Assembly (NCBI GenBank): GCA_024803745.1
Contig: JANJXV010000191.1
Location: 1,845,138 to 1,909,137 of the forward strand
Origin: Megascapheus bottae
Lineage: Eukaryota > Chordata > Mammalia > Rodentia > Geomyidae
Length of the DNA stretch: 64,000 bases
Reading direction: 5' to 3'
In this document: positions 1 through 11,411 of the stretch, in pieces
Numbering within the stretch: the first letter of the stretch is position 1
Layout of the letters: every line of letters begins with the position of its first letter
The notes under the pieces: generated by a model
Database searches by the model: none
Told to the model about the DNA's origin: nothing
The model's input: only the letters and a program-made list of their open reading frames with translations
Position numbers and translations under genes: made by a program

Positions 1-2195
1 ATTTTATGGCCTGCTACCCTTCCAAAGCTTTGAATCAGCTCAAGGAGCTTGGGAGTAGAGTCTATAGGAGTCTTTAAATACAGAATCATGTCATCTGCAA
101 AGAGGGATAGTTTTATTTCCTCTTTCCCTACTTGGATCCCCTTTATGCTTGTTTCTTGCCATATTGCACTGCCTAGGAATTCTATTACTATGTTAAAAAG
201 GAGTGGAGAGAGTGGGCATCCTTGTCTCGTTCCTGATTTTAGAGGGAATGGCTTTAGATTTTCACCATTAAGTATAATACTAGCAGTGGGTTTCTCATAC
301 ACAGCCTTTATTACATTGAGAAATGTTCCATGGATTCCTAGTTTCTCCACATCTTTTAACATAAAGGGGTTTTGGATCTTGTCAAATGCCTTTTCCGCAT
401 CTATTGAGACAATCATGTGATTTTATCCCTGCTCCTGTTGATGTGTTGAATTATATTAATTGATTTGTGTATGTTGAACCAGCTTTGCCTCCCTGTGATG
501 AATCCAGTTTGATCATAGTGTATATTTTTTTGATGAGTTGTTGTAGACGGATGGCCAGTATTTTGTTGAGAAGTTTTGCATCGAGGTTCATCAAAGAAAT
601 GGGTCTATAGATGTCTTTCTTTGATGAATCTCTGTCTGGTTTGGGGATGAGGGATATGCTGGCTTCACAGAATCAGTTTAGTAAAGAACCTTCATTTTCA
701 ATTTCGTTGAAGAGCTTGAGGAGTATTGGTGTGAGCTCTGCTTTGAAGACCTTATAGAATTCAGCTGTGAATCCATCTGGCCCTGGGCTCTTTTTAAGTG
801 GAAGTTGTCTAATTTCCATTTCTATTTCAGAGCTTGAAATAGGCCTGTTGAGTTGGGTTAGCTCTTCTTGGTTCAGTGTGTGTATGTTAATATTGTCTAG
901 GAATTCATCCATTTCTTCTAGATTCTCAAATTTGTTGGCGTAAAGGTTTGAGAAGTATTCCCTCATGATATTCTGGATCTTGGTAATTTCTGTCGTGATA
1001 TTACCATTTTCATCTGCGATTTTGTTTATTTCGATATGCTCTCTTCTTTTTTTGGTAAGATTTGCTAAGGGCTTGTCAATTTTGTTAATTCTTTCAAGAA
1101 CCAACTCCTTGTTTTGTTGATCCTTTCTATAGATTTTTTTTATTCCAAATCATTTAATTCTGCTTTGATTTTAATAATTTGCTTTCTCCTAATGGGTTTA
1201 GGGTTGGTTTGTTGCTCTTTTTCCAGGAGCTTAAGGTGAGACATTAACTAGTTGGTTTGCCATTTTTCCAACTTGCTGTTGTAGGCACTCCGCGCTATAA
1301 ATTTTCCTCTGAGTACTGCCTTTGTTGTGTCCCTAAGGAGTTGATATTTGTGTGCTCCTTATTGTTAAATTTCATAAACAGTTGGATATCTGTTCTGATC
1401 TCTTCGATTACCCATATTTTTTGATTCAACAATGTGTGGTTCAGTCTCCATGAGTTACAGGGTTTTCTTTGGTGGAGATGTGTGTTCAGCTCCAATTTGA
1501 TGCCTTTATGGTCTGAGAGTGTGCATGGAATAATTTCAGCGTTTCTGAATCTGTCCAGGTTTGCTTTATGGCCTAAGATGTGGTCTATTTTGGAAAATGT
1601 TCCATGTGCTGCTGAGAAAAACGTATATTGTGGTGTTACTGGGTGGAATATTCTGCAGATGTTTGTTAGATCTAGTTGGTCTATATAGTTGTTCAGTTCT
1701 AAGGTTTCTCTGTTGAGTTTTTGCCTTGTTGATCTGTCCATAGGTGAGAGTGGTGTGTTAAACTCACCAACAATCACTGTGTTTCGATCTATGTATGGTT
1801 TCAGTGTTAGTAAAGTTTGCTTGATGAAGTTGGGAGCTCCGGGATTGGGTGTGTAAATATTTAGGATTGTTATGTCTTCCGGGAGGAAAGATCCCTTTAG
1901 TAGTATGTAGTAACCTTCTTTGTCTTTTCTTACTAATTATAGTTTGAAGTCTATTGTATCTGATATGAGGATGGCAACTCTAGCCTGTTTATGGGGGCAG
2001 TTAGCTTGATAGAGTTTATTCCAACCTATCACTTTCAAAAGATGATTGTTTTTGGGTAAGATGTGTCTCTCGAAGTCAGCAGAACGATGGCTCTTGCTTT
2101 TTGATCCAACTAGACAACCTATGCCGTTTAATTGGAGAGTTAAGTCCATTGATACTGAGAGTTAGGATTGAGAGATATTTATTAGTTCCTACCAT
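1..2195 (-). pseudogene. L1 ORF2 (endonuclease/RT), unit A, partial and broken
   Basis: ORF2p is the endonuclease plus reverse transcriptase that drives target-primed insertion. The likely start is the ATG at 2195, leading into the conserved opening SINGLNSPIKRHRLSSWIK. A TGA replaces a Cys codon at 2076-2078, just before the catalytic-Glu motif (seen here as LRETHL). A one-base shift follows at the A-run after it. More frame changes separate the endonuclease frame (down to about 1295), the linker frame (1104-673) and the RT frame (418 downward), and a TGA follows SLLN at 673. The copy cannot encode ORF2p. Confidence 0.9.
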
Positions 2196-2426
2196 TTTTA
2201 AAAGCTTTTAGTAGGGCCTGTGTCTTGACAGTTCTTGTGGTCCTTAGATGGTATGCTGTTTAGGTGCCATTTCTTTCCCTATATTGCATTTATTTTGGTT
2301 TTCTATGTATAGAGCATCTTTGAGAATTCTCTGTAGCGTTGGTTTTGTTTCGACATATTGTTGCAGCTTTTCCCTGGAATGGAATGTTTTTATTTTTCCC
2401 TCAGTTATGAATGAGAGCTTAGCTGG

Positions 2427-3427
2427 CTACAGTATTCTTGGTTGGTAGTTATTTGATTTAAGGGCATGACATATATGCTTCCAGTCACTTCGTGCTTGCA
2501 TGGTCTCTGCTGAGAAATCTGGGGTTATTCTGATTGGTTTGCCTTTGTAGGTTACTGATCCCTTTTCCCTGGCTGCCTTTAGGATCTTTCCTTTCGTTTC
2601 TATTGATCCAGTTCGGATCACAATGTGGCGGTGAGATGTTCTTTTCTGGTCAGGTCTGTTTGGGGTTCTAAAAGCTTCTCGTATCTGGATGGGCCTGCCC
2701 TTCTGGATATTTGGGAAATTCTCTGAGATGATTCCCTGAAGTATATTTCCAATACCATTGACCTCTTTCTCCACGCCCTCCTCAATACCAACTAGCCTTA
2801 AATTAGGCTTCCTAATTGTATCTTGGACCTCCTGAAGCGCTCTCTCATATTTCCTAGATTTGGATTGACTCATTTTCTGTTCTTTATAATACCTAAATTA
2901 TCTTCAGCCACGGAAATTCTCTCCTCTGCAATGTCTAACCTGCTATCAAAGCTATCTACTTTATTTTTCATCTCCCTTGCTTCTAATTGCTCACTTTTGA
3001 TGCCTTGCATCCCTTGTTTTAGATCATGTATGGATTTCTTTATCTCCTTGATTTCCTTTTGAGTGGTTAGCTCAGTAGCTTTATTTTCTTTGGACATTTG
3101 CTGGAGTTTGGTCACGTTTTTATTTGTGGATTCTTTGAATTCATCCATCTTTCTTTGAAAAACCTTTATTATGGCCTCCTTTATGGCTTCTTCTTTTTCA
3201 CTTATCACCTTGTTTTTGCTTTCCTCTTGTTCAGGTATGGCTTCCTCCATTATCTCTTTCTTTATATTTCCACATTTTTCATTAATGATGTTTATCAATT
3301 GCATTTGTGTAGCAATTGGAAGACTCTCCTCTAGGTTTGCCAGTGACTCTTCCATTGTCTGTTTACATTGGGTGGGGGATGTTGTTTCTTGATTTGACAT
3401 TTTTCTTGAGTTTCTTGTTCTGCCCAT
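2427..3427 (-). pseudogene. L1 ORF1 (RNA-binding protein), unit A, frameshifted
   Basis: ORF1p of L1 is a trimeric coiled-coil nucleic-acid chaperone that coats L1 RNA. Here the frame opens at 3427 and gives 185 residues: a basic start, then a long Lys/Glu-rich heptad stretch (about residues 40-180). It ends at a TGA at 2870-2872. A second frame starts at 2873 within an ATGA overlap and gives 148 residues. These carry the RRM-like RKPNLRLVGIEEG and the C-terminal-domain signature GSVTYKGKPIRITPD. Together they give 333 residues, close to a normal rodent ORF1 length, so this is one ORF broken by a one-base shift. The same break is present in units B, D, E and F. Confidence 0.9.
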
Positions 3428-3990
3428 TTGAAAATGGGAGCAAGATTACTACTAAATACGATTATAGTTTTTCAGATATAACCAACCTAGACCTCTGTAG
3501 CTGGCAGACACTAGATGTTCACAAGTTTTGATTGGTATTATCACTCTTTCTTTTTGTGCACTTACAGACCAGCCTAATACAACCACTGATAAGCGATTTA
3601 TACCCAAAACAATAAGCCTCTCAATCCAATCTCTATTGTCTTTAAGTCCCTCTGAGCCTAGAGAATAATTAACCACCTACATATACAATATTGCTCAACA
3701 GCCATCAAGTGTAGATCCGTGCAGTATAAGGGTTGAAAGACGAGCAGAGGTCCAGAGATAGAAAAAAAGAATGAGAGAGGTCAGGGGAGGTGCAAGAGGA
3801 TTAACGTAGGAGTGTAAGAATATTGTAGTAATGAAGAAAAGTTATAGCATAAGGATAACTGACATAAGTTGGTAAGTAGGTAGCATATTTGAGTACAAAG
3901 TTTGGAAAGTATTAGAATAAAACTTATGTGTTGCTGCACGACTAGCTCTTAGCCCAACCAGTGGCCTCACAGTGGACCATGGGATGGATC

Positions 3991-5356
3991 TGTTTTTCTT
4001 GTCTACGTTGAGGGAAAGGGGTATTTCACAAGATGCAGAAGCGAAGATTTCAGAAGCAAATGCTGTGAGTGAATTAGCTCGTAAAAAGCATTTTTATTTT
4101 CTTTTATCTTTCTGCCAGTCTTGGGGCTTGAATTCAGGGCCTGAGCACTGTCCTCGGGTTTTCTCAAGTCTAGCCCTCTGCCACTTGAGCCACAGTGCCA
4201 CATCTAGATTTTCTATCTATGTGGTACTGAGCAATCAAACCCAGATCTTCATGGATGCTAGGCAAGCACTCTACCACTATGCCAAACTCTCAACCCTGAC
4301 ATAGTAATTATAAAGTCATCATCATCATCATCATATCCAAATATCCATTCTCCTACAAAGAATGAACACTTAACTGTGTCTAATGCTTTTTTTTAATTAC
4401 ACTAATTCTTCTGTGTTTTTCCCTCTTGCATTTTTTACACATGACTGCAAAGCTAATCATCAGGAAAAAATTGATTAGGATACAGAAACCTAATAATATC
4501 CTAGTAGATTGACGTCAAAAATATGTGCAAGATGCCCTGTGTGTTTGACCTAGTGGGAGAGTCCTTGGCTACCAAGCAGTAAGCCTCAGGTTTGATTCCT
4601 CATTACCACATACATAGAAAACGCTGCAAGTGGTGCTGTGGCTCGGTGGGACAGCTAAAGCCTAAAGAAAGCCCAAGAACAATGTTCACACTCTGAGGTC
4701 AAGTCCCAAGACTAGGAAAAACAAAAAAAATTCGACAAGGGGCAAAATGCAGGCAGAGAAGGCACTGTGAAGCAAATGTTTTGTAAAGGATGAGGGCAAT
4801 ATTGACCCTTAAGTTTGGATCTTACCTAAGAAAGGCTCCTTGAGCCTGAGACCAGACTGGTAGTTGGGCCTAGTGGAAGACATTGGGATTGGACAAATAA
4901 GGTGTGCTGTATACTACATCCACATGTATATTGTGAGACTGGAGGAGAGATTCAGCCTCCAGTATGTCTTTGGTGAGGTCTTTTGTGAGCAAGGATCTTT
5001 GGTCATTGGGCCCTGAAAAGTGACCCTGCCTCCCTCACAATGGAACAGAATATGGAACCCTGGTAACCAAGCCACTGTAACTAACAACCAGCTCAAGCCA
5101 GCTCACTTGGCCTGTGGCTCAGGAGGAAGAAAGATGTTGCTGTGCTGTTGCCAAAGGTCAGGAAACTCGAGTCTCAGGCATGGAAGTTGTGGATGTCTTA
5201 CTCGAAGATGTACATGCTAGATCATTGCCAAGCCACAAATCCAGTATAACAGAACTTTCCCTAAGAAGAAGGCCAGGAAAATCCAGGGCAACCAGATGAG
5301 GTAAATTTCTAAGAAGAAATGTATTTGACCCCATCATCCTCCCCACACACTACAAC
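3991..5356 (+). repeat. Array spacer A: RalGDS-like locus fragment with two SINEs
   Basis: Non-L1 part of the unit. It matches 28445-27098 in inverted orientation over nearly its whole length, including the same two SINEs: minus-strand IDL at about 4105-4306 with a (CAT)n tail at 4318-4335, and a plus-strand ID-like SINE at about 4535-4727. The 4740-5300 part matches the presumed 5' exon region of the central RalGDS-like pseudogene. A short plus-strand frame beginning near 5114 (reads MAQEEERCCCAVAKGQ) runs to 5299. It ends next to a GAG|GTAAAT splice-donor-like site at 5300/5301, and the central copy has a donor at the same place. Function unknown; probably a gene fragment carried passively. 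Confidence 0.75.
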
Positions 5357-5773
5357 TTTCTTTTTTTTTCATTTTTTATTGTAATTAGTAAAAGGGTTAG
5401 GTGATATTTGCCAGATAGAAGGTGCATTAATTCACATACATTGATACCCTTTCACATGTCTTAGTACACATTTCCCTCCAACCCCACACCCCCACCCGTC
5501 TTGATTTTCCCCCCTTCCCTATCAAATTTCAAATATCCAAATACAAATATATTCAATATATCAGATAACAAAGTGAGATACTATACCAATATGGGATAAC
5601 CAAGGGACAGCAAGCGAGATGAGAGACAACATAGTACATTAAGGACAACAATCATTCATTATATGGCTTTTGTGTCAATATCCTGGAGGTCCTTTCAATT
5701 AGCTTCACATTATATGGCCTTATATATGGCCTTTTGCTCTATTCACAATCTCTGCTAGTAGAGCCCAAGGTTT

Positions 5774-8700
5774 CTACTGATTATGACGAATGAGGGAAAC
5801 CACTGAGCCTAAGTTCCTTTGAGTCTGGCTTACTTCACTTAATATGATTTGTTCTAAGTCTTTCAATTTCCTAACAAATGGGGCGATGTCATTCTTTCTG
5901 ACAGCAGCATAGAATTCCATTGTGTACAAATACCACAACTTGTTGATCCACTCATCAACTGAGGGACATCTGGGTTGGTTCCATATCTTTGCTATGGTGA
6001 ATAGTGCTGCAATGAACATTGTTGTGCTAGTGGGTTTAGTATGCCCTTGTTTCTGGATTGTTGGGTAAATGCCAAGTACTGGAATTGCTGGGTCATAGGG
6101 GAGTTGTATGTTTAGCGTTTTGAGGCACTGCCGCACTGCTTTCCATAGTGGTTGAACGAGTTTGCACTCCCACCAACAGTGTAGTAGTGATCCCTCCTGA
6201 CCACATCCCCCCCAGCATCTGTTGTCATTCGTTTTCCTGATCCTGGCCATTCTAACTGGAGTTAGGTGGAATCTTAGACTTGTTTTGATTTGCATTTCTT
6301 TTATGACCAGAGATGTTGAGCATTTCTTCATGTGTCTATAGGCCATTTTTGTTTCTTCTTCAGAGAAGACTCTCTTTAAGTCTTTGGCCCATTTTGTAAT
6401 GGGATGGGTGTTACTTTGGAGGTTAGTTTTGGAGTGATTCAATTTTTTGAGTTGTTGATATATTTTAGATATGAGGCCTTGTTCCGTTGTTTGGGTGGTG
6501 AAGATCTTCTCCCACTCTGTAGGCTTCCTGATTAGTTTACTAGCTATATCCGTTGCCATACAAAAGCTCTGCAGTTTAATGCAGTCCCACTTATCCAGCC
6601 TTTCTCTGATTTGTTGTGATTCTTGGTCCTTATTAAGAAAGTTTCGACCTGTACCAAGGAGGCCTAGTGTATCTCCTATTCCTTCCTGTAAACTTTTCAG
6701 TGTGTCAGCTTTTACCTCCACGGCTTTGATCCATTTGGAGTTAATTCTAGTGCAAGGTGACAAAGAAGGATCCAACTTTAGTTTTCTGCAGGTGTTTAAC
6801 CAGTTCTGCCAGCACAACTTGTTGAAGAGGCTATCTTTCTTCCATTCTATTTTTTTGGCTCCCTGGTCAAAGATTAGGTGGCCATAGGTCTGTGGTTTAA
6901 TATCTGGGTCCGCAGTTCTACTCCATTGGACTTCAGGCCTGTTCTTGTGCCAGTACCAAGCTGTTTTGAGAATTATAGCTCTGTAATAGAGCCTTAAGTT
7001 TGGAATTGAAATTCCTCCAGCGCTGTTCTTTCTGCTAAGAAGTGTTTTTGCTATACGGGGTCTTTTATTATTCCATAGGAAATTTTGAATTGCCTCTTCT
7101 ATGTCTTTAAAGAATGACATTGGGATGTTGATGGGTATTACATTGAATTTGTAGATAGCCCTTGGCAAGATTGTCATTTTTACAATGTTGATTCTTCCAA
7201 TCCAGGAGCATGGGAGGTTTTTCCATTTCCTTAGTTCTGCTTTAATTTCCTTTTTTAGGGTTTTAAAGTTTTCATCTAAACGGTCCTTTACATTCTTAGT
7301 TAAGCTAATTGCTAGGTACTTTATTTTCTTTGAGGCTATTGTGAAAGGATTTTCTTTCCTGATTATTGCCTCGTTCCTCTCAGTGTTGGCGTAAAGTAAA
7401 GCAGTTGATTTGTGAGGGTTGATTTTATGGCCTGCTACCCTTCCAAAGCTTTGAATCAGCTCAAGGAGCTTGGGAGTAGAGTCTATAGGAGTCTTTAAAT
7501 ACAGAATCATGTCATCTGCAAAGAGGGATAGTTTTATTTCCTCTTTCCCTACTTGGATCCCCTTTATGCTTGTTTCTTGCCATATTGCACTGCCTAGGAA
7601 TTCTATTACTATGTTAAAAAGGAGTGGAGAGAGTGGGCATCCTTGTCTCGTTCCTGATTTTAGAGGGAATGGCTTTAGATTTTCACCATTAAGTATAATA
7701 CTAGCAGTGGGTTTCTCATACACAGCCTTTATTACATTGAGAAATGTTCCATGGATTCCTAGTTTCTCCACATCTTTTAACATAAAGGGGTTTTGGATCT
7801 TGTCAAATGCCTTTTCCGCATCTATTGAGACAATCATGTGATTTTATCCCTGCTCCTGTTGATGTGTTGAATTATATTAATTGATTTGTGTATGTTGAAC
7901 CAGCTTTGCCTCCCTGTGATGAATCCAGTTTGATCATAGTGTATATTTTTTTGATGAGTTGTTGTAGACGGATGGCCAGTATTTTGTTGAGAAGTTTTGC
8001 ATCGAGGTTCATCAAAGAAATGGGTCTATAGATGTCTTTCTTTGATGAATCTCTGTCTGGTTTGGGGATGAGGGATATGCTGGCTTCACAGAATCAGTTT
8101 AGTAAAGAACCTTCATTTTCAATTTCGTTGAAGAGCTTGAGGAGTATTGGTGTGAGCTCTGCTTTGAAGACCTTATAGAATTCAGCTGTGAATCCATCTG
8201 GCCCTGGGCTCTTTTTAAGTGGAAGTTGTCTAATTTCCATTTCTATTTCAGAGCTTGAAATAGGCCTGTTGAGTTGGGTTAGCTCTTCTTGGTTCAGTGT
8301 GTGTATGTTAATATTGTCTAGGAATTCATCCATTTCTTCTAGATTCTCAAATTTGTTGGCGTAAAGGTTTGAGAAGTATTCCCTCATGATATTCTGGATC
8401 TTGGTAATTTCTGTCGTGATATTACCATTTTCATCTGCGATTTTGTTTATTTCGATATGCTCTCTTCTTTTTTTGGTAAGATTTGCTAAGGGCTTGTCAA
8501 TTTTGTTAATTCTTTCAAGAACCAACTCCTTGTTTTGTTGATCCTTTCTATAGATTTTTTTTATTCCAAATCATTTAATTCTGCTTTGATTTTAATAATT
8601 TGCTTTCTCCTAATGGGTTTAGGGTTGGTTTGTTGCTCTTTTTCCAGGAGCTTAAGGTGAGACATTAACTAGTTGGTTTGCCATTTTTCCAACTTGCTGT

Positions 8701-9615
8701 TGTAGGCACTCCACGCTATAAATTTTCCTCTGAGTACTGCCTTTGTTGTGTCCCTAAGGAGTTGATATTTGTGTGCTCCTTATTGTTAAATTTCATAAAC
8801 AGTTGGATATCTGTTCTGATCTCTTCGATTACCCATTGTTTTTGATTCAACAATGTGTGGTTCAGTCTCCATGAGTTACAGGGTTTTCTTTGGTGGAGAT
8901 GTGTGTTCAGCTCCAATTTGATGCCTTTATGGTCTGAGAGTGTGCATGGAATAATTTCAGCGTTTCTGAATCTGTCCAGGTTTGCTTTATGGCCTAAGAT
9001 GTGGTCTATTTTGGAAAATGTTCCATGTGCTGCTGAGAAAAACGTATATTGTGGTGTTACTGGGTGGAATATTCTGCAGATGTTTGTTAGATCTAGTTGG
9101 TCTATATAGTTGTTCAGTTCTAAGGTTTCTCTGTTGAGTTTTTGCCTTGTTGATCTGTCCATAGGTGAGAGTGGTGTGTTAAACTCACCAACAATCACTG
9201 TGTTTCGATCTATGTATGGTTTCAGTGTTAGTAAAGTTTGCTTGATGAAGTTGGGAGCTCCGGGATTGGGTGTGTAAATATTTAGGATTGTTATGTCTTC
9301 CGGGAGGAAAGATCCCTTTAGTAGTATGTAGTAACCTTCTTTGTCTTTTCTTACTAATTTTAGTTTGAAGTCTATTGTATCTGATATGAGGATGGCAACT
9401 CTAGCCTGTTTATGGGGGCAGTTAGCTTGATAGAGTTTATTCCAACCTATCACTTTCAAAAGATGATTGTTTTTGGGTAAGATGTGTCTCTCGAAGTCAG
9501 CAGAACGATGGCTCTTGCTTTTTGATCCAACTAGACAACCTATGCCGTTTAATTGGAGAGTTAAGTCCATTGATACTGAGAGTTAGGATTGAGAGATATT
9601 TATTAGTTCCTACCA
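5774..9615 (-). pseudogene. L1 ORF2, unit B, full length but multiply broken
   Basis: The start is probably the ATG at 9615, opening into SINGLNSPIKR. The endonuclease part is split by a TGA at 9497-9499 and a one-base shift at the following A-run. A 284-residue open piece then runs to 8716 (SDHKGIKLEL is the conserved endonuclease His region). The linker piece 8525-8094 ends at a TGA after SLLN. The RT and C-terminal piece is open for 687 residues (7837-5774), with FADD at residues 106-109 (7522-7511) and the Cys-rich motif [18 protein letters not shown]. Catalytic residues are visible, but they lie in at least four separate frames. Confidence 0.92.
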
Positions 9616-9847
9616 TTTTTAAAAGCTTTTAGTAGGGCCTGTGTCTTGACAGTTCTTGTGGTCCTTAGATGGTATGCTGTTTAGGTGCCATTTCTTTCCC
9701 TATATTGCATTTATTTTGGTTTTCTATGTATAGAGCATCTTTGAGAATTCTCTGTAGCGTTGGTTTTGTTTCGACATATTGTTGCAGCTTTTCCCTGGAA
9801 TGGAATGTTTTTATTTTTCCCTCAGTTATGAATGAGAGCTTAGCTGG

Positions 9848-10848
9848 CTACAGTATTCTTGGTTGGTAGTTATTTGATTTAAGGGCATGACATATATGCT
9901 TCCAGTCACTTCGTGCTTGCATTGTCTCTGCTGAGAAATCTGGGGTTATTCTGATTGGTTTGCCTTTGTAGGTTACTGATCCCTTTTCCCTGGCTGCCTT
10001 TAGGATCTTTCCTTTCGTTTCTATTGATCCAGTTCGGATCACAATGTGGCGGTGGGATGTTCTTTTCTGGTCAGGTCTGTTTGGGGTTCTAAAAGCTTCT
10101 CGTATCTGGATGGGCCTGCCCTTCTGGATATTTGGGAAATTCTCTGAGATGATTCCCTGAAGTATATTTCCAATACCATTGACCTCTTTCTCCACGCCCT
10201 CCTCAATACCAACTAGCCTTAAATTAGGCTTCCTAATTGTATCTTGGACCTCCTGAAGCGCTCTCTCATATTTCCTAGATTTGGATTGACTCATTTTCTG
10301 TTCTTTATAATACCTAAATTATCTTCAGCCACGGAAATTCTCTCCTCTGCAATGTCTAACCTGCTATCAAAGCTATCTACTTTATTTTTCATCTCCCTTG
10401 CTTCTAATTGCTCACTTTTGATGCCTTGCATCCCTTGTTTTAGATCATGTATGGATTTCTTTATCTCCTTGATTTCCTTTTGAGTGGTTAGCTCAGTAGC
10501 TTTATTTTCTTTGGACATTTGCTGGAGTTTGGTCACGTTTTTATTTGTGGATTCTTTGAATTCATCCATCTTTCTTTGAAAAACCTTTATTATGGCCTCC
10601 TTTATGGCTTCTTCTTTTTCACTTATCACCTTGTTTTTGCTTTCCTCTTGTTCAGGTATGGCTTCCTCCATTATCTCTTTCTTTATATTTCCACATTTTT
10701 CATTAATGATGTTTATCAATTGCATTTGTGTAGCAATTGGAAGACTCTCCTCTAGGTTTGCCAGTGACTCTTCCATTGTCTGTTTACATTGGGTGGGGGA
10801 TGTTGTTTCTTGATTTGACATTTTTCTTGAGTTTCTTGTTCTGCCCAT
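9848..10848 (-). pseudogene. L1 ORF1, unit B, frameshifted
   Basis: Same two-piece structure as unit A: 185 residues (10848-10291) of basic N-terminus and coiled coil, then 148 residues (10294-9848) of RRM and C-terminal domain, joined by an ATGA overlap. Differences from unit A are few; one is a TG to TT change near 9922. With no intact 330-residue frame, an ordinary ORF1 trimer could not form. Confidence 0.9.
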
Positions 10849-11411
10849 TTGAAAATGGGAGCAAGATTACTACTAAATACGATTATAGTTTTTCAGATAT
10901 AACCAACCTAGACCTCTGTAGCTGGCAGACACTAGATGTTCACAAGTTTTGATTGGTATTATCACTCTTTCTTTTTGTGCACTTACAGACCAGCCTAATA
11001 CAACCACTGATAAGCGATTTATACCCAAAACAATAAGCCTCTCAATCCAATCTCTATTGTCTTTAAGTCCCTCTGAGCCTAGAGAATAATTAACCACCTA
11101 CATATACAATATTGCTCAACAGCCATCAAGTGTAGATCCGTGCAGTATAAGGGTTGAAAGACGAGCAGAGGTCCAGAGATAGAAAAAAAGAATGAGAGAG
11201 GTCAGGGGAGGTGCAAGAGGATTAACGTAGGAGTGTAAGAATATTGTAGTAATGAAGAAAAGTTATAGCATAAGGATAACTGACATAAGTTGGTAAGTAG
11301 GTAGCATATTTGAGTACAAAGTTTGGAAAGTATTAGAATAAAACTTATGTGTTGCTGCACGACTAGCTCTTAGCCCAACCAGTGGCCTCACAGTGGACCA
11401 TGGGATGGATC

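Larger units (their letters stand above)
1..3990 (-). mobile_element. L1 retrotransposon, array unit A (3' part cut by window)
   Basis: Minus-strand LINE-1 holding the 5'UTR (about 3428-3990), split ORF1 (3427-2427) and the first part of ORF2 (from about 2195). The 3' end lies outside the window. The 5' limit is set where the copy stops and the spacer, which matches 28445-27098 inverted, begins. Private lesion: a TAA in the endonuclease region near 1937-1939 (an AAA lysine codon in units B, E and F). Confidence 0.95.
5357..11411 (-). mobile_element. L1 retrotransposon, array unit B (full length)
   Basis: Full-length element of about 6.05 kb on the minus strand: 5'UTR about 10849-11411, ORF1 10848-9848, ORF2 about 9615-5774, 3'UTR about 5773-5380 and a short A-rich tail at 5357-5370. 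Both ends are defined by where the flanking spacer sequence matches the central locus at 27098-28445. Length and order are those of a normal rodent L1, but both ORFs carry inactivating changes shared with the other units. Confidence 0.96.

Noticed and set aside
49..420. 123-residue plus-strand frames opposite ORF2 (also 7470, 49340, 56764, 62623)
   Set aside because: Antisense shadow of the L1 RT coding strand. The minus strand carries the FADD motif.
1937..2149. MDLTLQ as the ORF2 start
   Set aside because: This Met is in the wrong frame. The conserved ORF2 opening (SINGLNSPIKR) is in the frame starting at the ATG at 2195 and its equivalents.
3972..4304. 110-residue plus-strand frame repeated in most spacers (also 11393, 53264, 60686)
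   Set aside because: It runs through an antisense IDL-like SINE, and its protein is just translated SINE. Repetition reflects unit duplication, not selection.
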